Positions 1 to 10,400 of a DNA stretch of 37,851 bases are shown one piece after another (position 1 is the stretch's first letter; each line of letters opens with the position of its first letter). Below the pieces are notes generated by a model. The model was not told where the DNA came from, searched no databases, and was given only the letters and a program-made list of their open reading frames with translations. The position numbers and the translations under genes were made by a program. The stretch lies in contig NZ_JANFVR010000009.1 in assembly GCF_024609805.1 (NCBI RefSeq), forward strand, positions 1 to 37,851, written 5' to 3'. Source of the stretch: Tahibacter caeni. Lineage in GTDB: Bacteria > Pseudomonadota > Gammaproteobacteria > Xanthomonadales > Rhodanobacteraceae.

Positions 1-628
1 GGCGTCGCGGCCGCGGCACCCGGCGCAGCAGCCGCGGCGGGCGCGGCCGGCTTGGCGCCGTCGGCGCCTTCTTCTTCCGTCGTTTGCTTACGCAGCTTCA
101 CGTCCATCGAAAAATCGTAGGGCATGCGCTTCTCGCTGCTGCTCTTCTTGATCTCGGTCTTGCGCAGGTCCGGATGGCCGAGCCAGGGCGAGGCCTCGAC
201 GTTGCGCATGTAGGTCGCGACGCTGGCATTGGACTGGGCCACGCCTTCGAGCGTGAGGATGTCGCCGACCTGCTTGAGCGAGGTCAGACGCACGCCTTCG
301 GGAATCGTGTGCACGAGCTCGTCGAACATGTGCACCATCTGCGACCGGCTGGCCTGCAGCTGCTCGATGACCTGCTTGCGCCGGAGCAGCTTGTCGCGCG
401 TCTTGTCGAGCTCCTTGATCTCGTCGAGCTTCTTCTCGACTTCCTTGATCTGGCCCTGCAGGTAGGTGTTGCGGTCGATCTGATTCTCGATGCGCGCGTT
501 CATCCAGGTCATCGCGCCGATGAACGCGGCGACGCCGGCGGCGCCGGCCATGCCCAGCATGACGAGGAACTCGCGTTTGCGCACCGCGCGCCGTTCGGCG
601 CGCCAGGGCAATAGATTGATTCTTGCCA

Positions 629-629
<1 letters not shown>
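1..629 (-). CDS. pilN: Type IV pilus inner-membrane protein PilN (C-terminal end cut by window edge)
   Basis: PilN pairs with PilO in the inner-membrane alignment subcomplex that links cytoplasmic PilM to the PilP/PilQ secretin. The protein opens with MARINLLPWR, the hallmark PilN start that binds the groove of PilM. One membrane segment follows at about residues 22-42, then a charged coiled coil (about 50-95) and a small periplasmic domain. The visible tail is acidic and then rich in Ala and Pro, and it runs off the window before a stop codon. The ATG overlaps the pilM stop codon (ATGA arrangement), so the two genes are translationally coupled. Family assignment is firm; the length of the Ala/Pro tail cannot be judged. 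Confidence 0.95.
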
Positions 630-1810
<1,181 letters not shown>

Positions 1811-1921
1811 TCACACAAAGCGGACCGGGGCGCGAAAGATTTGGCTATCGGCGCAAGCGGGGCAGGATCTATACTCTGGCCCTACTTGGGTCGACTTTGA
1901 CTGCCATCACATTCCCGGTTC

Positions 1922-4459
1922 ATGATGCGCGTTTTCCTTCGCTTGGCCCGCTATGCGCTGTACCTCGCGCTTACCGGAATCGTGCTCGGCTGCCTGGCGA
2001 TCGGTGTCGCCTACTGGCTGATCTCCCCTCGCCTGCCTTCGGTCGAAACCCTGCGCGACGTCCGCCTGCAGGTGCCGCTGCGAGTCTACACCGCCGATGA
2101 CAAGCTCATCGCGACGTTCGGCGAGACGCGGCGCATCCCGGTCGCGATCGAGAACGTCCCGGCCAAGGTCAAGAACGCGTTCCTCGCCGCCGAGGACGCC
2201 CGCTTCTACGACCATCCCGGTTTCGACGTGCAGGGCATCTTCCGCGCCGTCTGGCATCTCGTGCGCACCGGCGGCGACAAGGGTCCCGGCGGTTCGACGA
2301 TCACCCAGCAGGTCGCGCGCAATTTCTTCCTGAGCCCGGAACAGACCTACACGCGCAAGATCTCCGAGCTGTTCCTGGCCATGCGCATCGAGCGCGCGCT
2401 GAGCAAGGACGAGATCCTTTCGCTGTACCTCAACAAGATCTTCCTCGGCCACCGCGCCTACGGCGTCGGCGCCGCCGCCGAGTTCTACTACGGCAAGACC
2501 CTGGAACAGCTCGATCTCGGCGAGTGCGCGATGCTGGCCTCGCTGCCGAAGTTCCCGTCCACCGGCAACCCGCTGTACAACCGCAAGCGCGCCGAAGAGC
2601 GCCGCAACTACGTGCTCGCACGCATGCTGGAGAACAACTTCATCAGCGAGGCCGAGATGAAGGCGGCCATGGCCGAGCCCGACAAGGCCTATGCCCACGA
2701 GCCGCCGATCGAGGTCGAAGCGCCCTACCTCGCCGAAATGGTCCGCGTCGAAGCGCTCGAGCGCCTCGGTGCCGATGCACTGACCGACGGCTACAACATC
2801 AGGACCACCCTGGACAGCCGCATGCAGGACGCGGCCAACCAGGCCGTGCGCAATTCGCTGATCGACTACGACCGCCGCCACGGCTACCGCGGCGCCGAGG
2901 CCCACGTCGACCTGACCGCCGACGCGACGCCTGAAGTCTATGCGCGCGAACTGGCGAGCTTCCGCCCGCTGGCCGGCCTGATCCCGGCGCTGGTCACGGA
3001 AGCTGGCAAGGATCACGCCCAGCTCTACCTGGCCGACGGCCAAGCCGTCGTGCTCGACAAGAAATCCGTCGAATGGGCGCGCCCCTACCAGAGCGAGAAC
3101 AGCCGCGGAGCCGCGCCGAAGAGCGTGGATGCCGTGGTCAAGGTCGGCGACATCGTCCGCGTCGCGCGCGGCGACGAGGAAACCTGGACCTTGGCCCAGC
3201 TGCCGGCGGCGCAGGCCGCGCTGGTTTCGCTGGATCCCGACGACGGCGCGATTCGCGCGCTCGTCGGCGGCTTCAGCTTCGGCCGCAGCAAGTTCAACCG
3301 TGCGACGCAGAGCGCGCGCCAGCCGGGCTCGGGCTTCAAGCCTTTCCTGTACGCCGCGGCGTTCGAACACGGCTTCACGCCGGCCTCCATCCTCAACGAC
3401 GCGCCGCTGGTCTTCCCGGACCCGTCGCGTCCCGACGGCATCTGGGCGCCGTCCAACGACGACGACAAGTTCGAAGGCCCGATGCGCCTGCGCGAGGCGC
3501 TGGTCAAATCGGTCAACCTGATCTCGGTGCGCCTGCTCGACGCGATCGGCGTGCGCTATGCGCGCGAGTTCATCACGCGCTTCGGCCTGCCGCTGGAGGC
3601 CATGCCGGAAAATCTGTCGATGTCGCTGGGCACGGCCTCGGTCGCGCCGCTGATGATGGCGCGCGGCTACGCCGTGTTCGCCAACGGCGGCATGCTGATC
3701 GATCCCTACTTCGTCGCGAGCATCCGCGACCGCGACGGCAAGGACGTCTACATCGCCCAGGCTGCACGCGCCTGCCGCGGCTGTCCGGAACGCCTGCTCG
3801 ACGACGCGCGGCTCGCGCGCGAGTCGACCCCGCCGGCGCTGCCGAACACGCCGGTCGCGACCGCCACGACGCCGAGCAGCAGTCCGCGCTTCACGCCGAT
3901 AGCCAGTGCGAATGCGGCCACCGTGCCGGCGACGGCGACGACCGCGGAACCCGGCAAGCCGCGCCTGGCGCCCCGCACCCTGGACGTGCGCACGGCGCAT
4001 CTGGTCACCTCGCTGATGCGCGACGTGATCCGCCGCGGCACCGGCCGCGCGGCAATGGACCTCAAGCGCAACGACCTGGCCGGCAAGACCGGCACGACCA
4101 ACGAACACCGCGATGCCTGGTTCAGCGGCTTCAACGACCAGCTCGTGACGAGCGTCTGGGTCGGCTTCGACGATTTCAGCTCGCTCGGCCGCGGCGAATT
4201 CGGCGCCAAGGCCGCGCTGCCGATATGGATCGACTACATGCGCGTCGCGCTCGACGGCAAGGCCGAGACGCCGTTCGTGCCGCCGCCGGGCATCAGCACC
4301 GCGCGCATCGATCCGGCCACCGGCTATCTCGCCTCGAGCGACGACAGCAGCGCGATCCTCGAGATCTTCAAGAGCGAGGACATCGAACGCCTGAGTGCGC
4401 CGCCGCCGGAATCCGCCGTCGACGAAAGCCACCAGGGCGAGGCCTACGACATCTTCTGA
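1922..4459 (+). CDS. mrcA: Penicillin-binding protein 1A (bifunctional transglycosylase/transpeptidase)
   Basis: A class A PBP that polymerises lipid II and cross-links peptidoglycan in the periplasm. The 845-residue protein starts with a short basic segment and one membrane anchor (about residues 7-33). The GT51 glycosyltransferase domain follows, with the catalytic-Glu motif AAEDARFYDHPG near 89 and GGSTITQQ near 123. A spacer/OB-like region follows, then the transpeptidase with SGFK near 470 (SxxK), SVN near 530 and KTGT near 721. A Pro/Thr/Ala-rich low-complexity stretch at about 637-675 lies between the SxN and KTG motifs. The C-terminus is acidic. The gene is divergent from pilM, and its stop overlaps the start of the next gene by one base. 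A TATACT hexamer at 1870-1875 may be its -10 box, but no well-spaced -35 is visible. The name ponA is also used. Confidence 0.96.
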   Translation: MMRVFLRLARYALYLALTGIVLGCLAIGVAYWLISPRLPSVETLRDVRLQVPLRVYTADDKLIATFGETRRIPVAIENVPAKVKNAFLAAEDARFYDHPGFDVQGIFRAVWHLVRTGGDKGPGGSTITQQVARNFFLSPEQTYTRKISELFLAMRIERALSKDEILSLYLNKIFLGHRAYGVGAAAEFYYGKTLEQLDLGECAMLASLPKFPSTGNPLYNRKRAEERRNYVLARMLENNFISEAEMKAAMAEPDKAYAHEPPIEVEAPYLAEMVRVEALERLGADALTDGYNIRTTLDSRMQDAANQAVRNSLIDYDRRHGYRGAEAHVDLTADATPEVYARELASFRPLAGLIPALVTEAGKDHAQLYLADGQAVVLDKKSVEWARPYQSENSRGAAPKSVDAVVKVGDIVRVARGDEETWTLAQLPAAQAALVSLDPDDGAIRALVGGFSFGRSKFNRATQSARQPGSGFKPFLYAAAFEHGFTPASILNDAPLVFPDPSRPDGIWAPSNDDDKFEGPMRLREALVKSVNLISVRLLDAIGVRYAREFITRFGLPLEAMPENLSMSLGTASVAPLMMARGYAVFANGGMLIDPYFVASIRDRDGKDVYIAQAARACRGCPERLLDDARLARESTPPALPNTPVATATTPSSSPRFTPIASANAATVPATATTAEPGKPRLAPRTLDVRTAHLVTSLMRDVIRRGTGRAAMDLKRNDLAGKTGTTNEHRDAWFSGFNDQLVTSVWVGFDDFSSLGRGEFGAKAALPIWIDYMRVALDGKAETPFVPPPGISTARIDPATGYLASSDDSSAILEIFKSEDIERLSAPPPESAVDESHQGEAYDIF

Positions 4460-5097
4460 TGGCGCAGCGCCGCCCGCACAGCCGCCGACCCGCCGACGAC
4501 CGGCGCGACGATCAGCGCCAGCGCATCGCCGCGGAAGCCGCGCGCCTGATCAGCGAGCTCGGCCTGCGCGACTACCATCAGGCCAAGCTGCGCGCCGCGC
4601 AACGGCTGGGCATACAGGACGAGCGCCATCTGCCGCGCAACACCGAGATCGAGACGGCACTGCGCGACTACCAGCGCCTGTTCGGCGGCGAGGAACGGCT
4701 GGCCCATCTGCGCCGTCTGCGCGAAACCGCGGTGGAAGCGCTGCGGTTCTTCGCGCGCTTCGAACCGCGCCTGGTCGGCGCCGTGCTCGACGGCACGGCC
4801 GACCAGCATTCTGCAGTCAGCCTGCATCTGCACAGCGACGATGCCGACAGCCTGACCCTGTTCCTGACAGAGCATGGCATCCCGTACGACCAGATCGATC
4901 GCCAATTGCGCTGGTCCGCCGACGAGGCCGAGCGCTTCGACGCGTACCGCTTCAGCGCTGACGACGTGCCGGTCGACCTGACCCTGCTGCCGCTGTCGGC
5001 GCTGCGCCAGGCGCCGCTGGACCGCATCGACGGCAAGCCCATGCGCCGCGCGACCCTGGCCGCGGCGCAGCAGCTGCTGCAGGACGGCGACCCGTAG
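4459..5097 (+). CDS. Conserved protein of unknown function, translationally coupled to mrcA
   Basis: A soluble protein of 212 aa with no signal peptide or membrane segment. It opens with a basic, disordered stretch (RRPHSRRPADDRR), then a helical section up to about residue 90, and then an alpha/beta section. That section contains LVGAVLDGTADQHSAVSLHL, which recalls the strand-turn-helix of nucleotidyltransferase folds, but the paired acidic metal ligands are replaced (LHLH). Proteins like this follow ponA in Lysobacterales; I recall that some are labelled UDP-N-acetylmuramate-alanine ligase, a name the sequence does not support because there is no Mur ligase P-loop. The ATG overlaps the mrcA stop (TGATG), pointing to co-translation and perhaps an envelope-related role. 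Function is unknown. Confidence 0.85.
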   Translation: MAQRRPHSRRPADDRRDDQRQRIAAEAARLISELGLRDYHQAKLRAAQRLGIQDERHLPRNTEIETALRDYQRLFGGEERLAHLRRLRETAVEALRFFARFEPRLVGAVLDGTADQHSAVSLHLHSDDADSLTLFLTEHGIPYDQIDRQLRWSADEAERFDAYRFSADDVPVDLTLLPLSALRQAPLDRIDGKPMRRATLAAAQQLLQDGDP

Positions 5098-5313
5098 GTC
5101 CGCTGTAAGCCGCAGGCGAGCTGCAACACCGGAAGCTCCGCGCCCACGGAGAACGGCGATCGAAGGAGCTTGGCGCAGTGCGCCGGGTCTTTCGGCAGAA
5201 GCCTTTCGACGCTCAGGGCGCCGCGGTGTTGCGGCTCGCGGTGCTCGCCGCACCTCGCGCGCTATATACCCCCTGCGCCCGCGTCGCCGAACCCGGCGCC
5301 AGGGCAGCATCAA

Positions 5314-5343
5314 CGAAAAACCCGGCCGAAGCCGGGTTTTTCG
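5314..5343 (-). terminator. Intrinsic terminator of gltA (bidirectional)
   Basis: A perfect 13-bp inverted repeat (5314-5326 with 5331-5343) encloses a 4-base loop. On the minus strand the loop is TTCG and the GC stem is followed by a run of five T, as expected for gltA, whose stop codon lies about 20 bases upstream. The matching A-run makes it usable in the plus direction too, for the gene ending at 5097. Confidence 0.9.
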
Positions 5344-5364
5344 TTTCCGCGGAAGCGGAACGGA

Positions 5365-6657
5365 TCAGCGCTGGTCGGCGGCGACGTAGTCGCGCGGCGT
5401 GGCACCGGTGTAGATCTGGCGCGGACGGCCGATCTTCGCGTCCGGCGTCTCGTGCTGTTCGAGCCAGTGCGCGACCCAGCCGGCCGTGCGCGCGATCGCG
5501 AACATCACGGTGAACATCTCGGTCGGAATGCCGAGCGCCTTGTAGATGATGCCCGAGTAGAAGTCGACGTTCGGGTAGAGCTTGCGTTCGACGAAGTACG
5601 AATCCTTCAGCGCGGCCTGTTCCAGCTCCATCGCGACGTCGAGCAGCGGATCGTTGACGCCGAGCTCGCCGAGCACCTTGTGGCACATCTCGCGGATGAT
5701 CGTCGCGCGCGGATCGAAGTTCTTGTAGACGCGATGGCCGAAGCCCATCAGGCGGAAGCCCGAGTTCTTGTCCTTGGCGCGTTCCACGGCCTTGCCGACG
5801 TTCTTCGCGTCGCCGATCTCGGCGAGCATCTTGAGCACGGCTTCGTTCGCGCCGCCGTGCGCCGGGCCCCAGAGCGCGGCGATGCCGGCGGCGACGCAGG
5901 CATACGGATTCGCGCCGGTCGAGCCGACCAGGCGCACGGTCGAGGTCGAAGCGTTCTGTTCGTGGTCGGCGTGCAGGATGAACAGCAGGTCCAGCGCCTT
6001 GGCCGCGACCGGGCTCATCTGCAGCGGCTCGCTCGGCACCTCGAACATCATGTGCAGGAAGCGCGAGCAGTATTCGAGGTTGTTGCGCGGATAGCGGATC
6101 GGCCAGCCGATCGAATAGCGATAGGCCGCGGCGGCGATCGTCGGCATCTTGGCGATCAGGCGGATCGCCGCGAGCTTGCGCTGGGCCGGGTCGTTGATGT
6201 CGAGGGAGTCGTGGTAGAACGCGGCGAGCGAGCCCACCGCGGCCATGCACATGGCCATCGGATGCGCGTCGTAGTGGAAGCCCTGGAAGAAGTTCTTCAG
6301 CGACTCGCGCATCATCGTGTGATGCGTGACTTCGTGCTCGAACTTCGCGAATTCGTCGGCCTTCGGCAGCTCGCCGTTGATCAGCAGATAGGCGACTTCG
6401 AGAAAATTGGAATTCTTCGCCAGCTGCTCGATCGGGTAGCCGCGATACAGCAGCACGCCCTGGTCGCCGTCGATGAAGGTCACGGCGCTCTTGGTCGCGG
6501 CCGTCGACATGAATCCCGGATCGTAGGTGAAGTAGCCGGTGTCCTTGTTCAGCTTGCCGATGTCGAAAGCGGGATCGCCCATCGTTCCAGAAACGACCGG
6601 CAGCGAGGTCGAACGGTTGGACGCAGCATCGGTGAGGGCAACGGTCTTGTCGGACAC
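5365..6657 (-). CDS. gltA: Citrate synthase (type II, hexameric)
   Basis: Condenses acetyl-CoA with oxaloacetate to give citrate, the entry step of the TCA cycle, in the cytoplasm. The 430-residue length fits the gammaproteobacterial hexameric (NADH-sensitive) class. The three active-site regions are present: [11 protein letters not shown] near residue 229, [13 protein letters not shown] near 305, and the Asp-containing stretch before [11 protein letters not shown] near 360. The C-terminus [15 protein letters not shown] is typical of the family. I chose the GTG at 6657 because AGGAG lies seven bases upstream and the protein then starts MSDKTV; the open frame to the left of it has no homology. 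It lies downstream of the L31 gene but is separated from it by a terminator, so it is probably a single-gene unit. Confidence 0.97.
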   Translation of the reverse strand: MSDKTVALTDAASNRSTSLPVVSGTMGDPAFDIGKLNKDTGYFTYDPGFMSTAATKSAVTFIDGDQGVLLYRGYPIEQLAKNSNFLEVAYLLINGELPKADEFAKFEHEVTHHTMMRESLKNFFQGFHYDAHPMAMCMAAVGSLAAFYHDSLDINDPAQRKLAAIRLIAKMPTIAAAAYRYSIGWPIRYPRNNLEYCSRFLHMMFEVPSEPLQMSPVAAKALDLLFILHADHEQNASTSTVRLVGSTGANPYACVAAGIAALWGPAHGGANEAVLKMLAEIGDAKNVGKAVERAKDKNSGFRLMGFGHRVYKNFDPRATIIREMCHKVLGELGVNDPLLDVAMELEQAALKDSYFVERKLYPNVDFYSGIIYKALGIPTEMFTVMFAIARTAGWVAHWLEQHETPDAKIGRPRQIYTGATPRDYVAADQR

Positions 6658-6748
6658 GGCAAACTCCTGGTCGCAGTACGGGCCGGGACGGTTTCCGTCG
6701 CCGGCAGGTGCGCAGCCGGCAGGGCCGGAACGCGCGCGGTAATGCGCA

Positions 6749-6757
6749 ATTATCGCA
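6749..6757 (-). promoter_or_regulatory. Candidate extended -10 promoter for gltA
   Basis: The minus strand reads TGCGATAAT, a TGn motif joined to a near-consensus -10 (GATAAT), about 90 bases before the gltA GTG. No good -35 is seen at 17 bp (CTTTCC), which is usual for extended -10 promoters. It is one of the few AT-rich stretches in this spacer. Confidence 0.45.
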
Positions 6758-6875
6758 CAGGCGTTTGAATCGGAAAGCCGGCGGCCGGACGGCCGCGGGC
6801 ATGGGACGTTGCGACTTTCGTCCAGTGGCACCGGAGCGCCGCGTCTGTCCGCGACGCGGCGCCGGCACGAACGAA

Positions 6876-6899
6876 AACGCCGACCCGAAGGTCGGCGTT
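6876..6899 (-). terminator. Intrinsic terminator of the L31 gene
   Basis: A 10-bp perfect stem (6876-6885 with 6890-6899) has a TTCG loop on the minus strand and is followed by TTTTCGTT. It lies about 50 bases after the rpmE2 stop codon and separates that gene from gltA. Confidence 0.85.
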
Positions 6900-6948
6900 C
6901 GTTACCGCGGCGGCGGCTTCCGGGGCGCGGCTCAGGCCGCGCGGCGGA

Positions 6949-7197
6949 TCACTTCTTGGCGGCGTAGCGACGGTTGAACTTGTCGACGCGACCACCGGTG
7001 TCGACGATCTTGTGCTTGCCCGTATAGAACGGGTGCGAAGCGCTGGAAATGTCGACCTTGATCAGCGGGTAGTCCTGGCCGTCTTCCCACTTGATCTTTT
7101 CCTTGCTCGTCATCGTCGAGCGGGTCAGGAACGAGAAGTCGGTGGTGACATCCTGGAACACCACCGGGTGGTACTTGGGATGAATGTCGGCTTTCAT
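6949..7197 (-). CDS. rpmE2: 50S ribosomal protein L31 type B
   Basis: A small ribosomal protein (82 aa) of the central protuberance and intersubunit bridge. It begins [16 protein letters not shown] and contains DFSFLTRST and [11 protein letters not shown], all typical of L31. The zinc-binding CxxC pair of type A L31 is absent and the protein has the longer type B loop, so this is the zinc-independent paralogue usually expressed when zinc is short. No Zur box was recognised. GGAG stands six bases before the ATG. The next gene downstream is gltA, an order also known from Xanthomonas relatives. Confidence 0.96.
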   Translation of the reverse strand: MKADIHPKYHPVVFQDVTTDFSFLTRSTMTSKEKIKWEDGQDYPLIKVDISSASHPFYTGKHKIVDTGGRVDKFNRRYAAKK

Positions 7198-7420
7198 GGT
7201 GGCTCCAGAAAGAAACGTAGGCGGAAAAGAGCGGCATGGTAGCGTCCGGATAGCCCCCGGCGCAAGCCCGGCGCGCGCGAGGAAGCCTCGGGACGGCTGC
7301 CGCGGGACCGGGCCACTGGCCGTCTCCGATTAACGCTCGCGTAGCGAGTCTGGACGCAGATGCCGGCGGCGCCGCGGGGCTGCGGCATAATCCTGCGCCC
7401 CAAAAGGAATTTCCCTGCTG

Positions 7421-10400
7421 ATGAGCTCCTGGTCGCGACTGCTCGTGTGCTTGCTGGTGCTGTTGTCCGCACCGTCGCTCGCGGCCGAGGATTCGCTGCA
7501 GGCCTGGCGCGAGAAGCATACCGAGATCCGCGTCGCGCCGGATCCGGAGTTCGCGCCGATCGACGGCCTCGACGGCAACGGCCAGCAGGTCGGCCTCGCC
7601 GCCGATTACCTGCGACTCGTTGCGGAACGCTCGGGGCTGCGTTTCCGCGTCGTGCCGGTCAAGAGCTGGAACGATGCGCTGCAGGCGCTGCGCGAGCGCC
7701 GCGTCGACATGCTCTCCAGCGCGTTCGCCTCGCCGGAACGCAACGAGATCGCCCTGTTCAGCGCCGCCTATCTGCGTCTGCCCTGCGCTGCGTTCGTGCG
7801 CCGCGGCGTGAACGGCCTGGAACGGCTGGACCAGATCGAGGCCCATCGCATCGCCGTGGCCGAGCAGCACGTCTGTCACGAGGCGCTGAGCCGGCTCGCG
7901 CCGAAGGCGCAGATCCAGCCGTATCCGTCGACCGCGCGCGCGCTGGCCGCGCTGCTCCAGGGCAAGGCCGACGTGCTCGTCGGCGACCTCGTCACGGCCC
8001 AGGCGGCCGCCAACCGCAGCGGCGTGCGCGACCAGCTCGTCGTGCTCGGCCAGATCGGCAGCGACGAAGCGCTCGGCTTCGCCGTGCGCAGGGACTGGCC
8101 CGAGCTCAAGCAGATCCTCGACACGACCCTGGCCGGCATCGGCGTCGCCGACGAAACGCGCCTGCGCCAGCGCTGGCTCAAGGATCTGCTGCCGGAAGCC
8201 GCAAACGGCAACGCGACCGGGGCCGACTCGCTGCCGCCGGCCGTCTCGCCGGCGATCAAGGCCGCGCGGCAGGCGCTTGCCGAGGCCAAAGGCACCGACG
8301 CGCTGCAGACCGAAGCGATCAAGACCCTGCTCGACGCCGCGCAGAGCGACGACGAGCAGGCGAGCGCGCTCGTCGAGGAACTGCGCAGCCTGCGCGCGAC
8401 CGCGACCACGGCCGGCGCCGATGCCGAAGCCCTGGAGCAGCAGCTGCTGCGCGACAACACCGCCGACCTGCTGGCCTGGCGCGCGAGCCTGTCGGAACGC
8501 GCAAGTGTGACCCAGCTCGAGGCGCAGCGCAGCGACGAACGCGCGGCGCTGGCCGATGCCCAGGCCGACGTGACCCAGCTGCAGCAGCGCGTCGCCGGCC
8601 AGCACGAGCGTCCGGCGCAGATCCGCGACGAACTCAAGCAGGCCCAGGCCGACGCCGAAAAGGCCGGCACGGCCGCGGCCGCCGAGAAGGACGCCGCTGC
8701 GCCGTTGGCCGAAGCGCAGCGGCTGCGCCGCCGTGCGGCGCAGCGACTGGCCGTCGTCCGCATCGCGAAGCTCGAGGAGGAACTGCGCAGCTACGAGCCG
8801 CGCGTGCGCCTGGAATCGGCCAAGCTGCGGCTGCGCCAGCGCGAGGTCGGCGAGCGCCAGCACAAGGTCGACGCGCTGCAGAGTCTGATCCTCGACCGCA
8901 CGCGCGCGGTCGCGCTGAGCCTGAGCTCGCGCCTGCAGGACGAGGCGGCCGAGCTCGCCGAAGGCAACCCGGTGCTGCGCGACGTCGCGCGGCAGAACGC
9001 GGCCTACGGCCTGGAGCTCGTGCAGCGTGTCGCGCATCTGGCCGAAGTGCGCGAGAGCCGCGACACCTATGCGCGCCAGCGCCGCGAAACCGCGCTGGCG
9101 CTGAAGAACACCAGCGAGCGCGTGAAATACAGCGGCGTCAGCGAGGCGGTCGGCCTGGTGCTGCTGGCCGAGCGGCGCAAGCTGCAGCCCGTCGCCGTGC
9201 TCAAGCGCAAGCTCGCGACCCTGCAGACCGAACTCGCCCAGACGCGCATCGCGCTCGTCGAGCTGCGCGAGACCGGCGAACTGCTGGCCGATCCGTCGGT
9301 GCCGGTCGCGGCCGAGCTCAAGCGCCTGCCGCCCGATGCGGCCGACGCCGGCGGCCCGCTGCGCCAGACCCTGTACCGGCTGTTCGCGACGCGCGCCGAA
9401 GTCGTGCCGCAACTGAGCCTCGTGCAGAACCGCCTGGCCGACAGCCTCGCCGACGCCGAGCAGGAGCTGTCCGGCCTGGTCAAGGACACGGCCACCCTGC
9501 GCGACCTGCTCGACGAACGCCTGCTGTGGACGCCGAGCCACGCGCCGCTGGACCGGCGCGCGCTCAGCGAGGCCGCACGCGGCGCCGTGGACATGGTGCA
9601 GCCGACGCGCTGGTGGGATGCGCTGCGCCAGAGCGCGCGCGTGGCCTGGACGCGCCCGCTGCCGGTGCTGCTGGGTCTCGGCATCGCGATCGGCCTGTGG
9701 GTCTGGCGCCGCCGCGTGCCGGCCAAGCTGGACGAACTCGCCCAGCCGACCCGGCGCATCCGCACCGACCGCTACCGGCTGACCGGCCAGGCGCTGCTGC
9801 TGAGCCTCGTCGCCGCCCTGCCCTGGCCCGTGCTGGTCTGGGTTCTCGCGCGGCTGCTCGCGCGCGCCGGCGAAGCCGGCTATGCCTTCGCCGATGCGCT
9901 GAGCCTCGCGCTCGGCGAGCTCGTCGCGCCGCTGTACGCGCTCGAACTGCTGCGCTGGTTCAACAGCGACAAGGGTCTCGCCGCCGCGCATTTCCGCTGG
10001 TCTCAGGGCCGGCGTCAGGCGCTGGAGCTGCTGCGCCGCTGGATGACCATGGCGTTCCTGCCGGTGCAATTCTTCCTTTCTCTCTATTTCCTCTATGGCG
10101 AGCAGCTCGCCAACGCCGACCTCGCCCGTCTCGTGTTCATCGCCGCGAGCCTGATGCTGGCCTGGCTCGCCTGGCGCCTGCTCGCGCCGGGCGCGCTCTG
10201 GGTGCAGCGGGCGAGCAGTCCGAACGAACCGCAGCGTCTGCGCCGGCTGCTGCGCCTCGTGCTGACGGTGTATTCGCTGGGCCTCGGCGTGCTCGCAGCC
10301 GCGGGCTATTTCCTGACCGCGATGGCGCTGGCCGCGCACCTGCTCGAATCGGCGATCGCGTTCTTCGCGATCAGCGCGCTGAACGGCATGGCCCTGCGCT

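Noticed and set aside
1907-4432. 841-codon minus-strand frame antisense to mrcA
   Set aside because: Composition is Arg/Ala/Asp/Gly-rich with no motif; the plus strand holds an intact PBP1A.
5098-5313. Possible small gene in the spacer before the gltA terminator
   Set aside because: Short frames here lack a ribosome site and conserved character, and continue into the gltA antisense.
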